Positions 16,621 through 25,025 of a stretch of DNA of 64,000 nt are shown here, in pieces. A model generated the notes under the pieces. That model saw only the letters and a list, made by a program, of their open reading frames with translations, searched no databases and had not been told where the DNA came from. The position numbers were made by a program, and so were the translations under genes. This stretch comes from Bradyrhizobium sp. OK095. GTDB taxonomy: Bacteria; Pseudomonadota; Alphaproteobacteria; Rhizobiales; Xanthobacteraceae. How positions within the stretch are numbered: the first letter of the stretch is position 1; the number at the start of each line of letters is the position of its first letter. The stretch is taken from NCBI RefSeq assembly GCF_900109945.1, contig NZ_FOBX01000006.1:248001-312000 (forward strand). The letters run 5' to 3'.

Positions 16621-17751
16621 TTACGCCAGTGTTGCCAGCAAACCCGCCATCAGCCGGCCGCGCTCGACGAGGCTATCCACCTCGATAAACTCCTCGAGCG
16701 TGTGGCCGTTGCCGCCGCGCACGCCAAGGCCATCGAGCGAGGGGATGCCCATCGCGCCCGTGAAGTTGGCATCGGAGCCGCCGCCCGAACTCGCATGCGG
16801 CAATTCAGCACCGAGCGACTTGGCGATGCCGCGCGCCTTTTCATACAGCGCCATGGTGCCCGCATCCGGCTCCCACACGGGACGGGTGACACCGCGCGTC
16901 ACCTTGAAGGTGACGTCATTTGCCGTGCCCGACAGTGCCAGCATGCGCTCGACGCCGCGGTCGAGATCGGCCTGGCGCTTGGCCATGGACAGCGCTTCGC
17001 CGGTGGCGGTCGTGGCAACGCAATTGACCCATTGTCCGCCGTGCACGACGCCGACCGAGAAGGTGCAGTCCTCCGTCGTCATCGCGTCGATCGCGAGAAT
17101 CTGCCGCGCCATCTCGCGGATTGCCGAGCGTCCCGCCGACAATGTCGCGCCGGCGTGGCTCGGCCGGCCCGTCGCTTCCAAATTGAATCGCGCGATGGCG
17201 TAACGTCCGGTGGTGACGCCGTTGTCGGCGCGGCCGGGCTCGGGCACCAGCACATATTTGTTGCGCGCGGCCTCGGCTTCGATGATGTCGCGCGTTGAGG
17301 GCGTGCCGACTTCCTCGTCGGGCGTGAACAGGATGGTAATCGGCAGCGGCGTGGTGACGGAGGCGCGTGCCAGCTGCCGGATCGCTTCCAGCGAGAGGTA
17401 GTTGCCGCCCTTCATGTCGTAGATGCCGGGGCCGTAGCATTTGTTGCCCTCGCGACGCCATTTCAGCTTCTCGATGGTGCCAACGGGGTGGACGGTATCC
17501 ATGTGCCCGGCGATCAGAATGCCTGGCTCACCCTGCTTCGGATGCGGGAAACGCGCGCGGATGACGCCGCCAAAGCCTTGCCGGCCTCCGATGCGTTCGA
17601 TCGTCGCACCCATAATCGCCATATCCCGCGCTGCGATATCGAGCATGCGGTTAACGGCGCTCGCGTCCCAGGTCGGGCTTTCGCATTCCACCCAAATGCG
17701 CAGGCCTTCGAGCATCGCCTCGGAATCGAAGGGAAGATTGGCTGGATTCAT
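16621..17751 (-). CDS. M20 family metallopeptidase (glutamate carboxypeptidase / CPG2-like)
   Basis: A 376-residue di-zinc hydrolase. Ligand regions are intact: AGHMDTVHP (His, Asp), YGPGIYDMKGG (bridging Asp), FTPDEEVGTPSTRD (catalytic and ligand Glu), VPEPGRADN (Glu) and GNGHTLEEF (C-terminal His). The family removes C-terminal residues from folates, gamma-glutamyl or other dipeptides. No signal peptide is visible, so it is cytoplasmic. The ATG at 17751 is preferred to an upstream in-frame start. It is transcribed toward the riboswitch and divergently from the two binding-protein genes, so it probably processes their cargo. Confidence 0.9.
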   Translation of the reverse strand: MNPANLPFDSEAMLEGLRIWVECESPTWDASAVNRMLDIAARDMAIMGATIERIGGRQGFGGVIRARFPHPKQGEPGILIAGHMDTVHPVGTIEKLKWRREGNKCYGPGIYDMKGGNYLSLEAIRQLARASVTTPLPITILFTPDEEVGTPSTRDIIEAEAARNKYVLVPEPGRADNGVTTGRYAIARFNLEATGRPSHAGATLSAGRSAIREMARQILAIDAMTTEDCTFSVGVVHGGQWVNCVATTATGEALSMAKRQADLDRGVERMLALSGTANDVTFKVTRGVTRPVWEPDAGTMALYEKARGIAKSLGAELPHASSGGGSDANFTGAMGIPSLDGLGVRGGNGHTLEEFIEVDSLVERGRLMAGLLATLA

Positions 17752-18016
17752 CTTAATGTCTCTCAAGCTTCGAAGTGGAACGCGCATTGCATTGGTGCGT
17801 GGCAGGACTGACGGAGAGTGTTGTAGAGCCAAACCGATCCTTGTGGAGCCCGTGCGCGCGACGCCATGGGCTGCACCGAAACCGGATTGACGCGCTCAAG
17901 ACTGTCTGCAAGTCTCGAAAGATGAAGGCATTGCATGAGGTTAGTTCGCCTAAGGAACGATCCTGATGCTCAACCAATAACCTGCCTTTGAACAGTTTCA
18001 CGTCAGGAGAACTTTT

Positions 18017-19627
18017 ATGTTGAGCTTGATGCGCCGGGGGCGACGCGCGTTCGCCTCCACACTTGCGCTGTCGGTCGTCGCGCTGTCCACGGCGATGGCT
18101 TCGCCGGTATTTGCGGCCGGCAAGACCATCACGGCAGTGATGCATTCGGATCTGCGCATCATCGATCCGATCTTCACCACCGCCTACATCACGCGTGACC
18201 ATGGCTACATGGTCTATGACACGCTGATCACGACGGATTCGAATTTCAAGATCCAGCCGCAGATGGCGGACTGGAAGGTCTCCGACGACAAGCTCACCTA
18301 CACCTTCACGCTGCGCGACGGTCTGAAATGGCATGACGGCGCGCCGGTGACGGCAGAGGATTGCGCCGCGTCGCTGAAGCGCTGGGCGGCGGCCGACGGC
18401 ATGGGCCAGAAGCTTTTGCAGTTCACGGCCAGCATCGAGGCGACCGACGCCAAGACCATCACGCTGAAGCTGAAGGAGCCCTACGGCCTGGTGCTCGATT
18501 CGATCGGCAAGCCGTCCTCGCGCGTCGCCTTCATGATGCCGAAGCGCCTCGCCGAGACTCCGCCGGACAAGCAGATACCGGAGCAGATCGGCTCCGGCCC
18601 GTTCAAGTTCGTGCAGGGCGAATTCCAGCCCGGCGTGAAGGCGGTCTATGTCAAGAACACCGACTACGTGCCGCGCAAGGAGCCGGCGAACTGGACCGCC
18701 GGCGGCAAGGTGGTGAAGGTCGATCGCGTCGAGTGGATCACCATGCCGGACGCACAGACCGCGGTGAACGCACTGCAATCCGGTGATATCGACTTCATGG
18801 AGAACCCGCCCTGGGATCTGCTGCCGGTGCTTGAAGGCAATCCCGATCTCAAGGTCGATGAGCTGAACAAGTTCGGCTTCCAGACGCTCGGTCGCATGAA
18901 CTTCCTCTATCCGCCCTTCGACAATCCGAAGATCCGCCGTGCGGCACTTCTGGCGATGAACCAGAAGGACGTGCTCGACGCGCTCGTCGGCAATCCCAAA
19001 TACTACAAGATCTGCGGCGCCTTCTTCATCTGCGACACGCCGTTCGCGACCGATGTCGGCTCCGAATCGCTGGTCAAGGGCAACGGCATGGCGGAAGCCA
19101 AGAAGGCGCTCGCCGAGTCCGGCTATGACGGCACGCCCGTCGTTGTGATGGTGCCCGGCGACGTCGTGACGCTGAAGGCGCAGCCGACGGTCGCGGTGCA
19201 GTTGCTCCGCGAAGCCGGCTTCAAGGTCGACGCGCAGGCGACCGACTGGCAGACGGTGGTGAGCCGCAGAGCCAGCCAGAAGCCCCCGAAGGACGGCGGC
19301 TGGAACATGTTCTTCACCAACTGGGTGAGCGCCGACGTGTCCAACCCGATCGCCAACTTCTCGATCGGCGGTCAGGGCAAAGCAGGCGGCTGGTTCGGCT
19401 GGGCGGAGAACGCCAAGATCGAGAAGCTGAAGGACGATTTCGTCCGTGCTGCCTCGCTCGACGATCAGAAGAAGATCGCGACCGAGATCCAGAAGGAAGC
19501 CTACGATCAGGTGATCTACGTACCGCTCGGCCAGTATCTGGCGCCGAGCGCGTGGCGGAAGTCGCTGACCGGCGTGCTCGACGGCCCGGCGACCCCGGTG
19601 TTCTGGAACATCGACAAGTCCGAGTAA
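18017..19627 (+). CDS. DPP/OPP-type ABC transporter substrate-binding protein, copy 1
   Basis: A 536-residue family 5 solute-binding protein with a signal peptide (about residues 1-35, ending near FAAG). Conserved features include VYDTLITTD, the KWHDGAPVTAEDCAASLKRW block (about residue 105) and GSGPFKF. It would bind peptides or related compounds in the periplasm and deliver them to the DPP-type permeases at 12.9-14.7 kb. AGGAGA lies 7 bases before the ATG. It is followed by two terminator-like hairpins and then a close paralogue, so this is a tandem duplication. The C-terminus matches the paralogue except for scattered substitutions. Confidence 0.92.
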   Translation: MLSLMRRGRRAFASTLALSVVALSTAMASPVFAAGKTITAVMHSDLRIIDPIFTTAYITRDHGYMVYDTLITTDSNFKIQPQMADWKVSDDKLTYTFTLRDGLKWHDGAPVTAEDCAASLKRWAAADGMGQKLLQFTASIEATDAKTITLKLKEPYGLVLDSIGKPSSRVAFMMPKRLAETPPDKQIPEQIGSGPFKFVQGEFQPGVKAVYVKNTDYVPRKEPANWTAGGKVVKVDRVEWITMPDAQTAVNALQSGDIDFMENPPWDLLPVLEGNPDLKVDELNKFGFQTLGRMNFLYPPFDNPKIRRAALLAMNQKDVLDALVGNPKYYKICGAFFICDTPFATDVGSESLVKGNGMAEAKKALAESGYDGTPVVVMVPGDVVTLKAQPTVAVQLLREAGFKVDAQATDWQTVVSRRASQKPPKDGGWNMFFTNWVSADVSNPIANFSIGGQGKAGGWFGWAENAKIEKLKDDFVRAASLDDQKKIATEIQKEAYDQVIYVPLGQYLAPSAWRKSLTGVLDGPATPVFWNIDKSE

Positions 19628-19646
19628 GGCCAAGTCGGTAAGGTCC

Positions 19647-19712
19647 AAGGTGCATCCCTGCACCTTTGGTTCCGATCATCACGCGGCGCCGCTGCCATCA
19701 GCGGCGCCGTTT
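19647..19712 (+). terminator. double hairpin after binding-protein copy 1
   Basis: First hairpin: AAGGTGCA at 19647-19654 pairs with TGCACCTT at 19659-19666. Second hairpin: CGGCGCCGCTG at 19684-19694 pairs with CAGCGGCGCCG at 19699-19709, followed by TTT. The same pair recurs after copy 2. It may partially terminate or protect the 3' end of the copy 1 message. Confidence 0.7.
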
Positions 19713-19740
19713 GCAAGAAGAATTTTCCAGGAGAGCTTCG

Positions 19741-21339
19741 ATGTTCCGACTCGTGCGTCGCGCGTTTGCCTCCAAACTTGCGCTTTCGGTGGTGGCGCTT
19801 TCGGCACTGGCCTCGCCAGCTTTCGCCGCAGGCAAGACCATTACCGCCGTGATGCATTCGGATTTGCGTGTCCTCGATCCGATCTTCACCAGCGCCTATA
19901 TCTCGCGTGATCATGGCTACATGGTCTATGACACGCTCATCGCGACGGATTCGAACTTCAAGATCCAGCCGCAGATGGCCGACTGGACAATCTCCGACGA
20001 CAAGCTGACCTACACCTTCACGCTGCGCGATGGTCTGAAGTGGCATGACGGTACGCCGGTCACCGCGGAAGATTGCGTTGCCTCCCTGAAGCGCTGGGCC
20101 GCTGTCGATGGCATGGGGCAGCAGATGATGCTGTTCACCGCGAGCATCGAGGCGACCGACCCCAAGACCATCACGCTGAAGCTGAAGGAGCCGTACGCGC
20201 TCGTGCTGGAATCGATCGGCAAGCCGTCCTCGCGGGTCGCTTTCATGATGCCGAAGCGTCTCGCCGAGACGCCGGTGGAAAAGCAGATACCCGAGCAGAT
20301 CGGCTCCGGCCCCTTCAAGTTCGTGCAGGCTGAATTCCAGCCCGGGGTGAAGTCGATCTATGTCAAGAACACCGATTATGTGCCGCGCAAGGAGCCGGCG
20401 AGCTGGACCGCCGGCGGCAAGGTGGTGAAGGTCGACCGCGTCGAATGGATTACGATGCCGGACGCGCAGACGGCGTTGAATGCGCTTCAGTCGGGTGACA
20501 TCGATTTCATGGAAGTTCCCGCCATCGAAATGTTGCCCGCCATCGAAGCCGACAAGGATCTCAAACTCGAAATCCTGAACAAGTTCGGATTCCAGACCGG
20601 CGCACGGATGAACTTCCTTCATCCGCCCTTCGATAACGTCAAAATCCGCCGCGCGGCATTCCTGGCGATCAAGCAGAAGGACGTGCTCGATGCGCTGATC
20701 GGCAATCCCAAATACTACAAGACTTGCGCCGCGGCCTTCATTTGCGACACGCCGTTCGCGACGGAGGTTGGCGGCGAGACGCTGGCGAAGGGCGGCGACA
20801 TTGCCGCGGCGAAGAAGGCGCTGGCCGAGTCCGGTTACGACGGGACACCCGTCGTGCTGATGGCGCCGGGCGACGTGCTGACGCTGAAGGCTCAGCCGAT
20901 CGTGGTGGCCCAGCAATTGCGCGAAGCCGGCTTCAAGGTCGATTTGCAGGCCACCGACTGGCAGACGGTGGTGAGCCGGCGCGCCAGCCAGAAGCCCCCG
21001 AAGGAGGGCGGCTGGAACATGTTCGTCACCAACTGGGTCAGCGCCGACGCGAGCAACCCGATCTCCAACGTCGCTGTCGGCGGGCAGGGCAAGAAGGGCG
21101 GATGGTTCGGCTGGCCGGAGGACGCCAAGATCGAGCAGCTCAAGGACACCTTCGTTCGCGCTGCCTCGCTCGACGAGCAGAAGAAGATCGCGACCGAGAT
21201 CCAGAAGGAAGCCTACGATCAGGTGCTCTACATGCCGCTCGGCCAGTATCTGTCGCCCAGCGCCTGGCGGAAGTCGCTGACCGGCGTGCTCGACGGCCCG
21301 GCCACCCCGGTGTTCTGGAACATCGACAAGACTGAGTAA
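19741..21339 (+). CDS. DPP/OPP-type ABC transporter substrate-binding protein, copy 2
   Basis: A 532-residue family 5 solute-binding protein, a close paralogue of the gene just upstream: most blocks are identical, including the KWHDG region, the VPRKEPA segment and the last 40 residues. Differences cluster around residues 255-300 (MEVPAIEMLPAIEAD against MENPPWDLLPVLEGN), which may change ligand choice. It has its own signal peptide (cleavage near AFA-AG). The ATG at 19741 follows GGAGAG; the upstream in-frame ATG at 19666 lies inside the intergenic hairpins and is rejected. Confidence 0.92.
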   Translation: MFRLVRRAFASKLALSVVALSALASPAFAAGKTITAVMHSDLRVLDPIFTSAYISRDHGYMVYDTLIATDSNFKIQPQMADWTISDDKLTYTFTLRDGLKWHDGTPVTAEDCVASLKRWAAVDGMGQQMMLFTASIEATDPKTITLKLKEPYALVLESIGKPSSRVAFMMPKRLAETPVEKQIPEQIGSGPFKFVQAEFQPGVKSIYVKNTDYVPRKEPASWTAGGKVVKVDRVEWITMPDAQTALNALQSGDIDFMEVPAIEMLPAIEADKDLKLEILNKFGFQTGARMNFLHPPFDNVKIRRAAFLAIKQKDVLDALIGNPKYYKTCAAAFICDTPFATEVGGETLAKGGDIAAAKKALAESGYDGTPVVLMAPGDVLTLKAQPIVVAQQLREAGFKVDLQATDWQTVVSRRASQKPPKEGGWNMFVTNWVSADASNPISNVAVGGQGKKGGWFGWPEDAKIEQLKDTFVRAASLDEQKKIATEIQKEAYDQVLYMPLGQYLSPSAWRKSLTGVLDGPATPVFWNIDKTE

Positions 21340-21358
21340 GAGCAAGACCGAGCAAGAG

Positions 21359-21424
21359 AAGGTGCCGTCCTGCACCTTATCGTCCCGATCATCACGCGGC
21401 GCCGCTGTCATCAGCGGCGCCGTT
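21359..21424 (+). terminator. double hairpin after binding-protein copy 2
   Basis: AAGGTGC at 21359-21365 pairs with GCACCTT at 21372-21378, and CGGCGCCGCTG at 21397-21407 pairs with CAGCGGCGCCG at 21412-21422. The arrangement and much of the sequence match the hairpins after copy 1, showing that the duplicated unit included the 3' flank. Confidence 0.7.
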
Positions 21425-21619
21425 GTCGTTTGCCGGGTGTCGTTTGCCGGTCATGTGACGCGAAGGGGTCGCGCTTTTAGCTCTTCCAGTTTCCAATTGT
21501 TGCTATTTGTTTCCAATCTGAAATAGATGGTTCGTCTTCGGACATTACTTGCTTCCCCCTCCCGCCGATTTGAATCCGTAGATTTGATTCCCTTGCCGAT
21601 CGATTTTGCATTCCAGGCG

Positions 21620-23215
21620 ATGGCCGAACGGTCCGATCGTGCGCCAGCGCGATGGCGCCGGCCGTTTCTACGCTGGCTCGATGGCATCGAGGCGGGCTGG
21701 GCGGTGCCGCTTCTCATTGCGTGCTTCGTTGTGGTCTGGACGCTCTATCTGGCCATCGCCTATGCCGGTGGTGGCCTGCATCCCGATACGCTCGAGGCCT
21801 GGACGCTGGGACGGTATTTCGCCTTCGGCTATCACAAGCATCCGCCGCTGATGGGCTGGATCGCCGCGAGCTGGACCTTCGTCTTCCCGTCCAGCGACTG
21901 GTCGCTGCAGCTGATGGCGATGGTGAATGCCGGGCTCGCGCTGTTCTTCGTCGATCTGGTTTCGCGCCGGTTCGTCACCGGGCACAAGCGCATCCTGGTG
22001 CTGCTGCTCCTGATGCTGACGCCGGCCTATCAATTCCATGCCCAGCGCTTCAACGCCAATTCGGTGCTGCTGGCGGTCTGGCCGCTGGCGACCTGGTGCT
22101 TCCTGCGCGCGTTCGAGACGCGCTCAGCGCTGTGGGCGGTTGCGGCGGGATGCGCGACGGCGCTGGCGATGGTCGGCAAATATTACTCGATCTTTCTCGT
22201 CGCGAGCTTTGTGGTTGCCGCGCTGGCACATCCGGCGCGGCGCGCCTATTTCACCTCCGCTTCGCCCTGGATATCGACTGTCTCCGGGCTCGCGGTTCTG
22301 TCGCCGCACATCTACTGGCTGGAGACGACGGGCGCATCGGCCTTCACGTATGCGCTGGCCCACGCCAACGGCAACGCCGCGAGCTCGATCGGTGAGGTCA
22401 GGAATTTTCTGCTGGGGCTGGCGGCGGCGATGAGCGTGTCGGCCGTGCTCTGGATATTCATCGCGGGTACGCGGCTCAAGCAGTTTCCGGCCGATTTCGC
22501 GGCCATGAGTCCGGGCCTGCGGCTTCTGTTCTATGTTGCGGTCGGCACGATCGTGCTGCCGGTCCTGACGTCGCTCGCGATGGGGACGGATCTGCCGTCG
22601 CTGTGGGCGTTGCAGGGAATGTTCCTGTTCGCCGTGCTCGTGGTTTGCGGGACGCGCTATCCGATCGAGCGCTTCTACACCGTCAACGTCGCGGTGATCA
22701 CGGCTGGCGTTGCGCTTGCCGCCGTCCTGGTCGCAGCGCCGATCCACGCCGTCTATCGCAACAATCACGGCTATGAAGAGGGCCGGAATTTCTACGCGCA
22801 GGCGGCGAACGAATTGACGCGCGAATGGCGCGAGCTGACGAGCGAGCCGCTGAGCGCCGTGAGCGGCGATGACTCGCTCGCTTTCGCGACGGCGTTCTAC
22901 AGCCCCGACCATCCGAATTATGCGCGGCCCTTCGAGTACCAATACAGCTGGGGCCTGCCGCGCAAGACCACGCTGGATCGCGGCTGGGCCGCGCTCTGTT
23001 TCCGCGGGCAGGACTATTGCGGCCGTTGGATGGAGTGGGTTTCCGGAAGCGCCGGGCATTTCGTCAAGCGCGAGTTCACCGTGCAGGCGACCTTGTGGGG
23101 GCGCTCCGGTCTCACGCGAGAGGTCGTGATATTGATGGTGCCGCCACGCGGAAACAGCGCGGCGCCCGAGAGCGCTGCCGACGATTTCAGCGCCAGCAGA
23201 CGTCCTGCGGACTAA
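21620..23215 (+). CDS. GT39/ArnT-type membrane glycosyltransferase
   Basis: A 531-residue polytopic membrane protein of the GT-C fold. After an N-terminal cytoplasmic segment and first helix, the periplasmic loop GGGLHPDTLEAWTLG followed by FGYHKHPPLMGWI is typical of family 39 transferases, which move sugars from polyprenyl phosphate. About ten to twelve helices follow, ending in a soluble C-terminal domain from about residue 400. An in-frame ATG at 21527 would add 31 residues with atypical codons in an AT-rich stretch, so 21620 is preferred, though its ribosome-binding site is weak. Acceptor and sugar are unknown. Confidence 0.82.
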   Translation: MAERSDRAPARWRRPFLRWLDGIEAGWAVPLLIACFVVVWTLYLAIAYAGGGLHPDTLEAWTLGRYFAFGYHKHPPLMGWIAASWTFVFPSSDWSLQLMAMVNAGLALFFVDLVSRRFVTGHKRILVLLLLMLTPAYQFHAQRFNANSVLLAVWPLATWCFLRAFETRSALWAVAAGCATALAMVGKYYSIFLVASFVVAALAHPARRAYFTSASPWISTVSGLAVLSPHIYWLETTGASAFTYALAHANGNAASSIGEVRNFLLGLAAAMSVSAVLWIFIAGTRLKQFPADFAAMSPGLRLLFYVAVGTIVLPVLTSLAMGTDLPSLWALQGMFLFAVLVVCGTRYPIERFYTVNVAVITAGVALAAVLVAAPIHAVYRNNHGYEEGRNFYAQAANELTREWRELTSEPLSAVSGDDSLAFATAFYSPDHPNYARPFEYQYSWGLPRKTTLDRGWAALCFRGQDYCGRWMEWVSGSAGHFVKREFTVQATLWGRSGLTREVVILMVPPRGNSAAPESAADDFSASRRPAD

Positions 23216-23316
23216 AGCGCGATGAGATTGGGATGAATCGTCATCGCGCTTGAGGTTGTTGTTTGCGCATGATCTTTTCGGAAAACCGCTTCGCACTTTT
23301 CCGGATCATGCTTTAG
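23214..23316. repeat. two-hairpin intergenic repeat
   Basis: AAGCGCGATGA near 23215 pairs with TCATCGCGCTT near 23241-23251, and GCATGATCTTTTCGGAAAA near 23267 pairs with TTTTCCGGATCATGC ending near 23311. I recall this bipartite element as abundant between genes in Bradyrhizobium and Nitrobacter. It immediately follows the stop of the GT39 gene and may act as a transcription end. Confidence 0.75.
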
Positions 23317-23327
23317 GCTTCGCGCTC

Positions 23328-23520
23328 AGCAATGGCTGTCGCGCAATTGCTCGAGGCCCTCGCTTGCGAACGGCGCGGTGAATGCCGTCTTGTCGGTCTT
23401 CGGCACGGGGCGCTCCGTCGCCTGCCGATCCGAAGCAGTATGATCTTCGCGGTGTTCGGGTTCCATTGCAGCGGCCTTTCGAATTGCTGCGGTACAACAT
23501 CGAGGTCGCCGGCAAGTTCC
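23328..23520 (-). pseudogene. possible remnant of a C-terminal coding segment
   Basis: Downstream of the MFS stop the minus strand has coding-like codon use but no start or continuous frame. One frame reads ELAGDLDVVPQQFERPLQW and on to NTAKIILL; after about 23410 the sense moves to another frame reading RPVPKTDKTAFTAPFASEG and ending at a stop near 23328. Joining them needs one frameshift. I do not recognise the family. It may be the decayed tail of a lost gene, or chance in a high-GC region. Confidence 0.3.
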
Positions 23521-24780
23521 TTAAGCGATCGGGCGATGATGCGGCTTGAACAGCCGTCCCTTTTCCACCACCAGCACGATCGCGAGCGCCGCGACCGTCG
23601 ACAGGAAGAAGCCGACCGAGAACGGCAGCAGCGTGCCGTCAAAGCTCTGGCCGATCGCCATGCCGACCACGATGCCGATCAGCGTCGTGATCGAGCCGTA
23701 GAGCGAGGAGGCGGTGCCGGCGATATGGCCCTGCGGCTCCATGGCGAGCGCGGTGAAGTTGGCGACCATCATGCCGAACGAGAACATCATCAGCGCGGAG
23801 AGCACCATGAACAGGGGTAGCGGCAGCATGCCGAGGCTTTCCGTCAGCAGCATCACGCCCGCGACCGCCGTGTAGAGCGTCAGCGCGCCGTGCGAGATCA
23901 CGCGCATGCCGAGCGTCCCGACAAACTTGGCGTTGAGGAAGCCGGCGACGGCGGTGCCGGCCGCGATCGCAGCGAAGGCGAGCGGGAAATAATGGCCGAG
24001 ATGATAGATGCCGACAAAAACCTGCTGGGCCGAGAAGACGTAGGCGAACAGCGCGCCCATGACGCTGCCGGCGGCGAGCGCGTAGCCGATGGTCTGGCGA
24101 TTGGTCACGGTCTGCCAGTAGGCCGCGAGCACGTCGCGTGGCGCGAGCGACCGGCGTTCGCTCTCAGGCAACGTCTCCGGCAGCCGCAGCACGGACCATG
24201 CGAGCGCGAGCAGGCCGTAGAGCATCAGCACGACGAAGATGCCGCGCCAGTGCGTCACCAGCAGCACCGCCTGTCCGAACGAGGGCGCGATCACGGGCAC
24301 CGCGATGAAGATCATCATCGCCAGCGACATTACGCTCGCCATGCGGCGGCCGACGTAACAGTCGCGCACGATCGAGGTGGCGATGACGCGCGTTGCGGAG
24401 GTGCCAAAACCCTGGAGGGCGCGCGCCAGCAGCAATGTCTCGAACGAGGGTGCTGCAATCGCCAGGACGCTCGCCACCGCATAGACCGCCATGCCGCCGA
24501 GCAGCACCGGACGTCGGCCGAACCGGTCGGACAGGGGCCCCATGATGAACTGGCCCACACCAAAACCGATCAGGAAGGTCGACAGCACGAGCTGGAGGTG
24601 GTTGGCGTTGGGAATGTTGAAGGCTGCTCCGATATTGGGCAGCGCCGGCAGCATCATGTCCATCGCAAGCGGATTCAGCGCCATGATGGACGCGATCACG
24701 ATAACGAATTCGGGAAAACCCATGGGGCGGTGTCCCGAGGACACCCAATCGTCGGCGTTGACGTCGGACAAGAAGCTCAC
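23521..24780 (-). CDS. Bcr/CflA-type MFS drug efflux transporter
   Basis: A 419-residue major facilitator with twelve predicted helices. MALNPLAMDMMLPALPNIG in helix 1 and the loop GPLSDRFGRRPVLLGGM are signatures of the Bcr/CflA drug:proton antiporters; RALQGFGTSATRVIATSIVRD in helix 4-5 also fits. It would export a hydrophobic drug or metabolite. The start is uncertain: the GTG at 24780 overlaps a palindrome and has no spaced ribosome-binding site, while a TTG at 24771 follows AGAGG at good spacing and an ATG at 24723 also exists. The gene is divergent from the GT87-like gene. Confidence 0.88.
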   Translation of the reverse strand: MSFLSDVNADDWVSSGHRPMGFPEFVIVIASIMALNPLAMDMMLPALPNIGAAFNIPNANHLQLVLSTFLIGFGVGQFIMGPLSDRFGRRPVLLGGMAVYAVASVLAIAAPSFETLLLARALQGFGTSATRVIATSIVRDCYVGRRMASVMSLAMMIFIAVPVIAPSFGQAVLLVTHWRGIFVVLMLYGLLALAWSVLRLPETLPESERRSLAPRDVLAAYWQTVTNRQTIGYALAAGSVMGALFAYVFSAQQVFVGIYHLGHYFPLAFAAIAAGTAVAGFLNAKFVGTLGMRVISHGALTLYTAVAGVMLLTESLGMLPLPLFMVLSALMMFSFGMMVANFTALAMEPQGHIAGTASSLYGSITTLIGIVVGMAIGQSFDGTLLPFSVGFFLSTVAALAIVLVVEKGRLFKPHHRPIA

Positions 24781-24796
24781 CTCTGAAATTCAGAGG
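24780..24796. promoter_or_regulatory. 17-base palindrome at the MFS gene start
   Basis: CCTCTGA at 24780-24786 is the exact complement of TCAGAGG at 24790-24796, with a 3-base centre. It covers the proposed GTG start of the efflux gene. Such a site could be an operator for a repressor encoded elsewhere, or an mRNA hairpin hiding the AGAGG ribosome-binding site. No adjacent regulator gene is present. Confidence 0.35.
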
Positions 24797-24976
24797 CTTT
24801 ATCTATCGTCCATGCTGCGTTGCACAACCCTTGTTTCGGGATAGCTGGCAGGCGGGGGCGGCCCGGCAACGAGCTGTTCACCATAAGACCGGGGACGCCG
24901 AACCGGGGAGATGAATCCGCAACCCATCCTCTCCATTGTGGCCTGACCGGGCGCTGCGCAGGGCGCCGAGGGAACC

Positions 24977-25015
24977 CAAGACGACAACTCAAGACGACAA
25001 CCCAGAACGACAAGG
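24977..25015. repeat. three tandem 13-base repeats
   Basis: CAAGACGACAACT, CAAGACGACAACC and CAGAACGACAAGG run head to tail directly upstream of the GT87-like gene. The last unit supplies the AAGG that could serve as its ribosome-binding site. Likely replication slippage; a regulatory role is speculative. Confidence 0.6.
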
Positions 25016-25025
25016 TATTTTCGCG

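Noticed and set aside
17753..19663. 636-residue open frame on the minus strand opposite binding-protein copy 1
   Set aside because: It mirrors the codon pattern of the plus-strand SBP gene, has no recognisable domain and arises from high third-position GC. The same holds for 19516-21411 opposite copy 2.
22124..23296. 390-residue minus-strand frame opposite the GT39 gene
   Set aside because: Antisense shadow; continues through the palindromic repeat.
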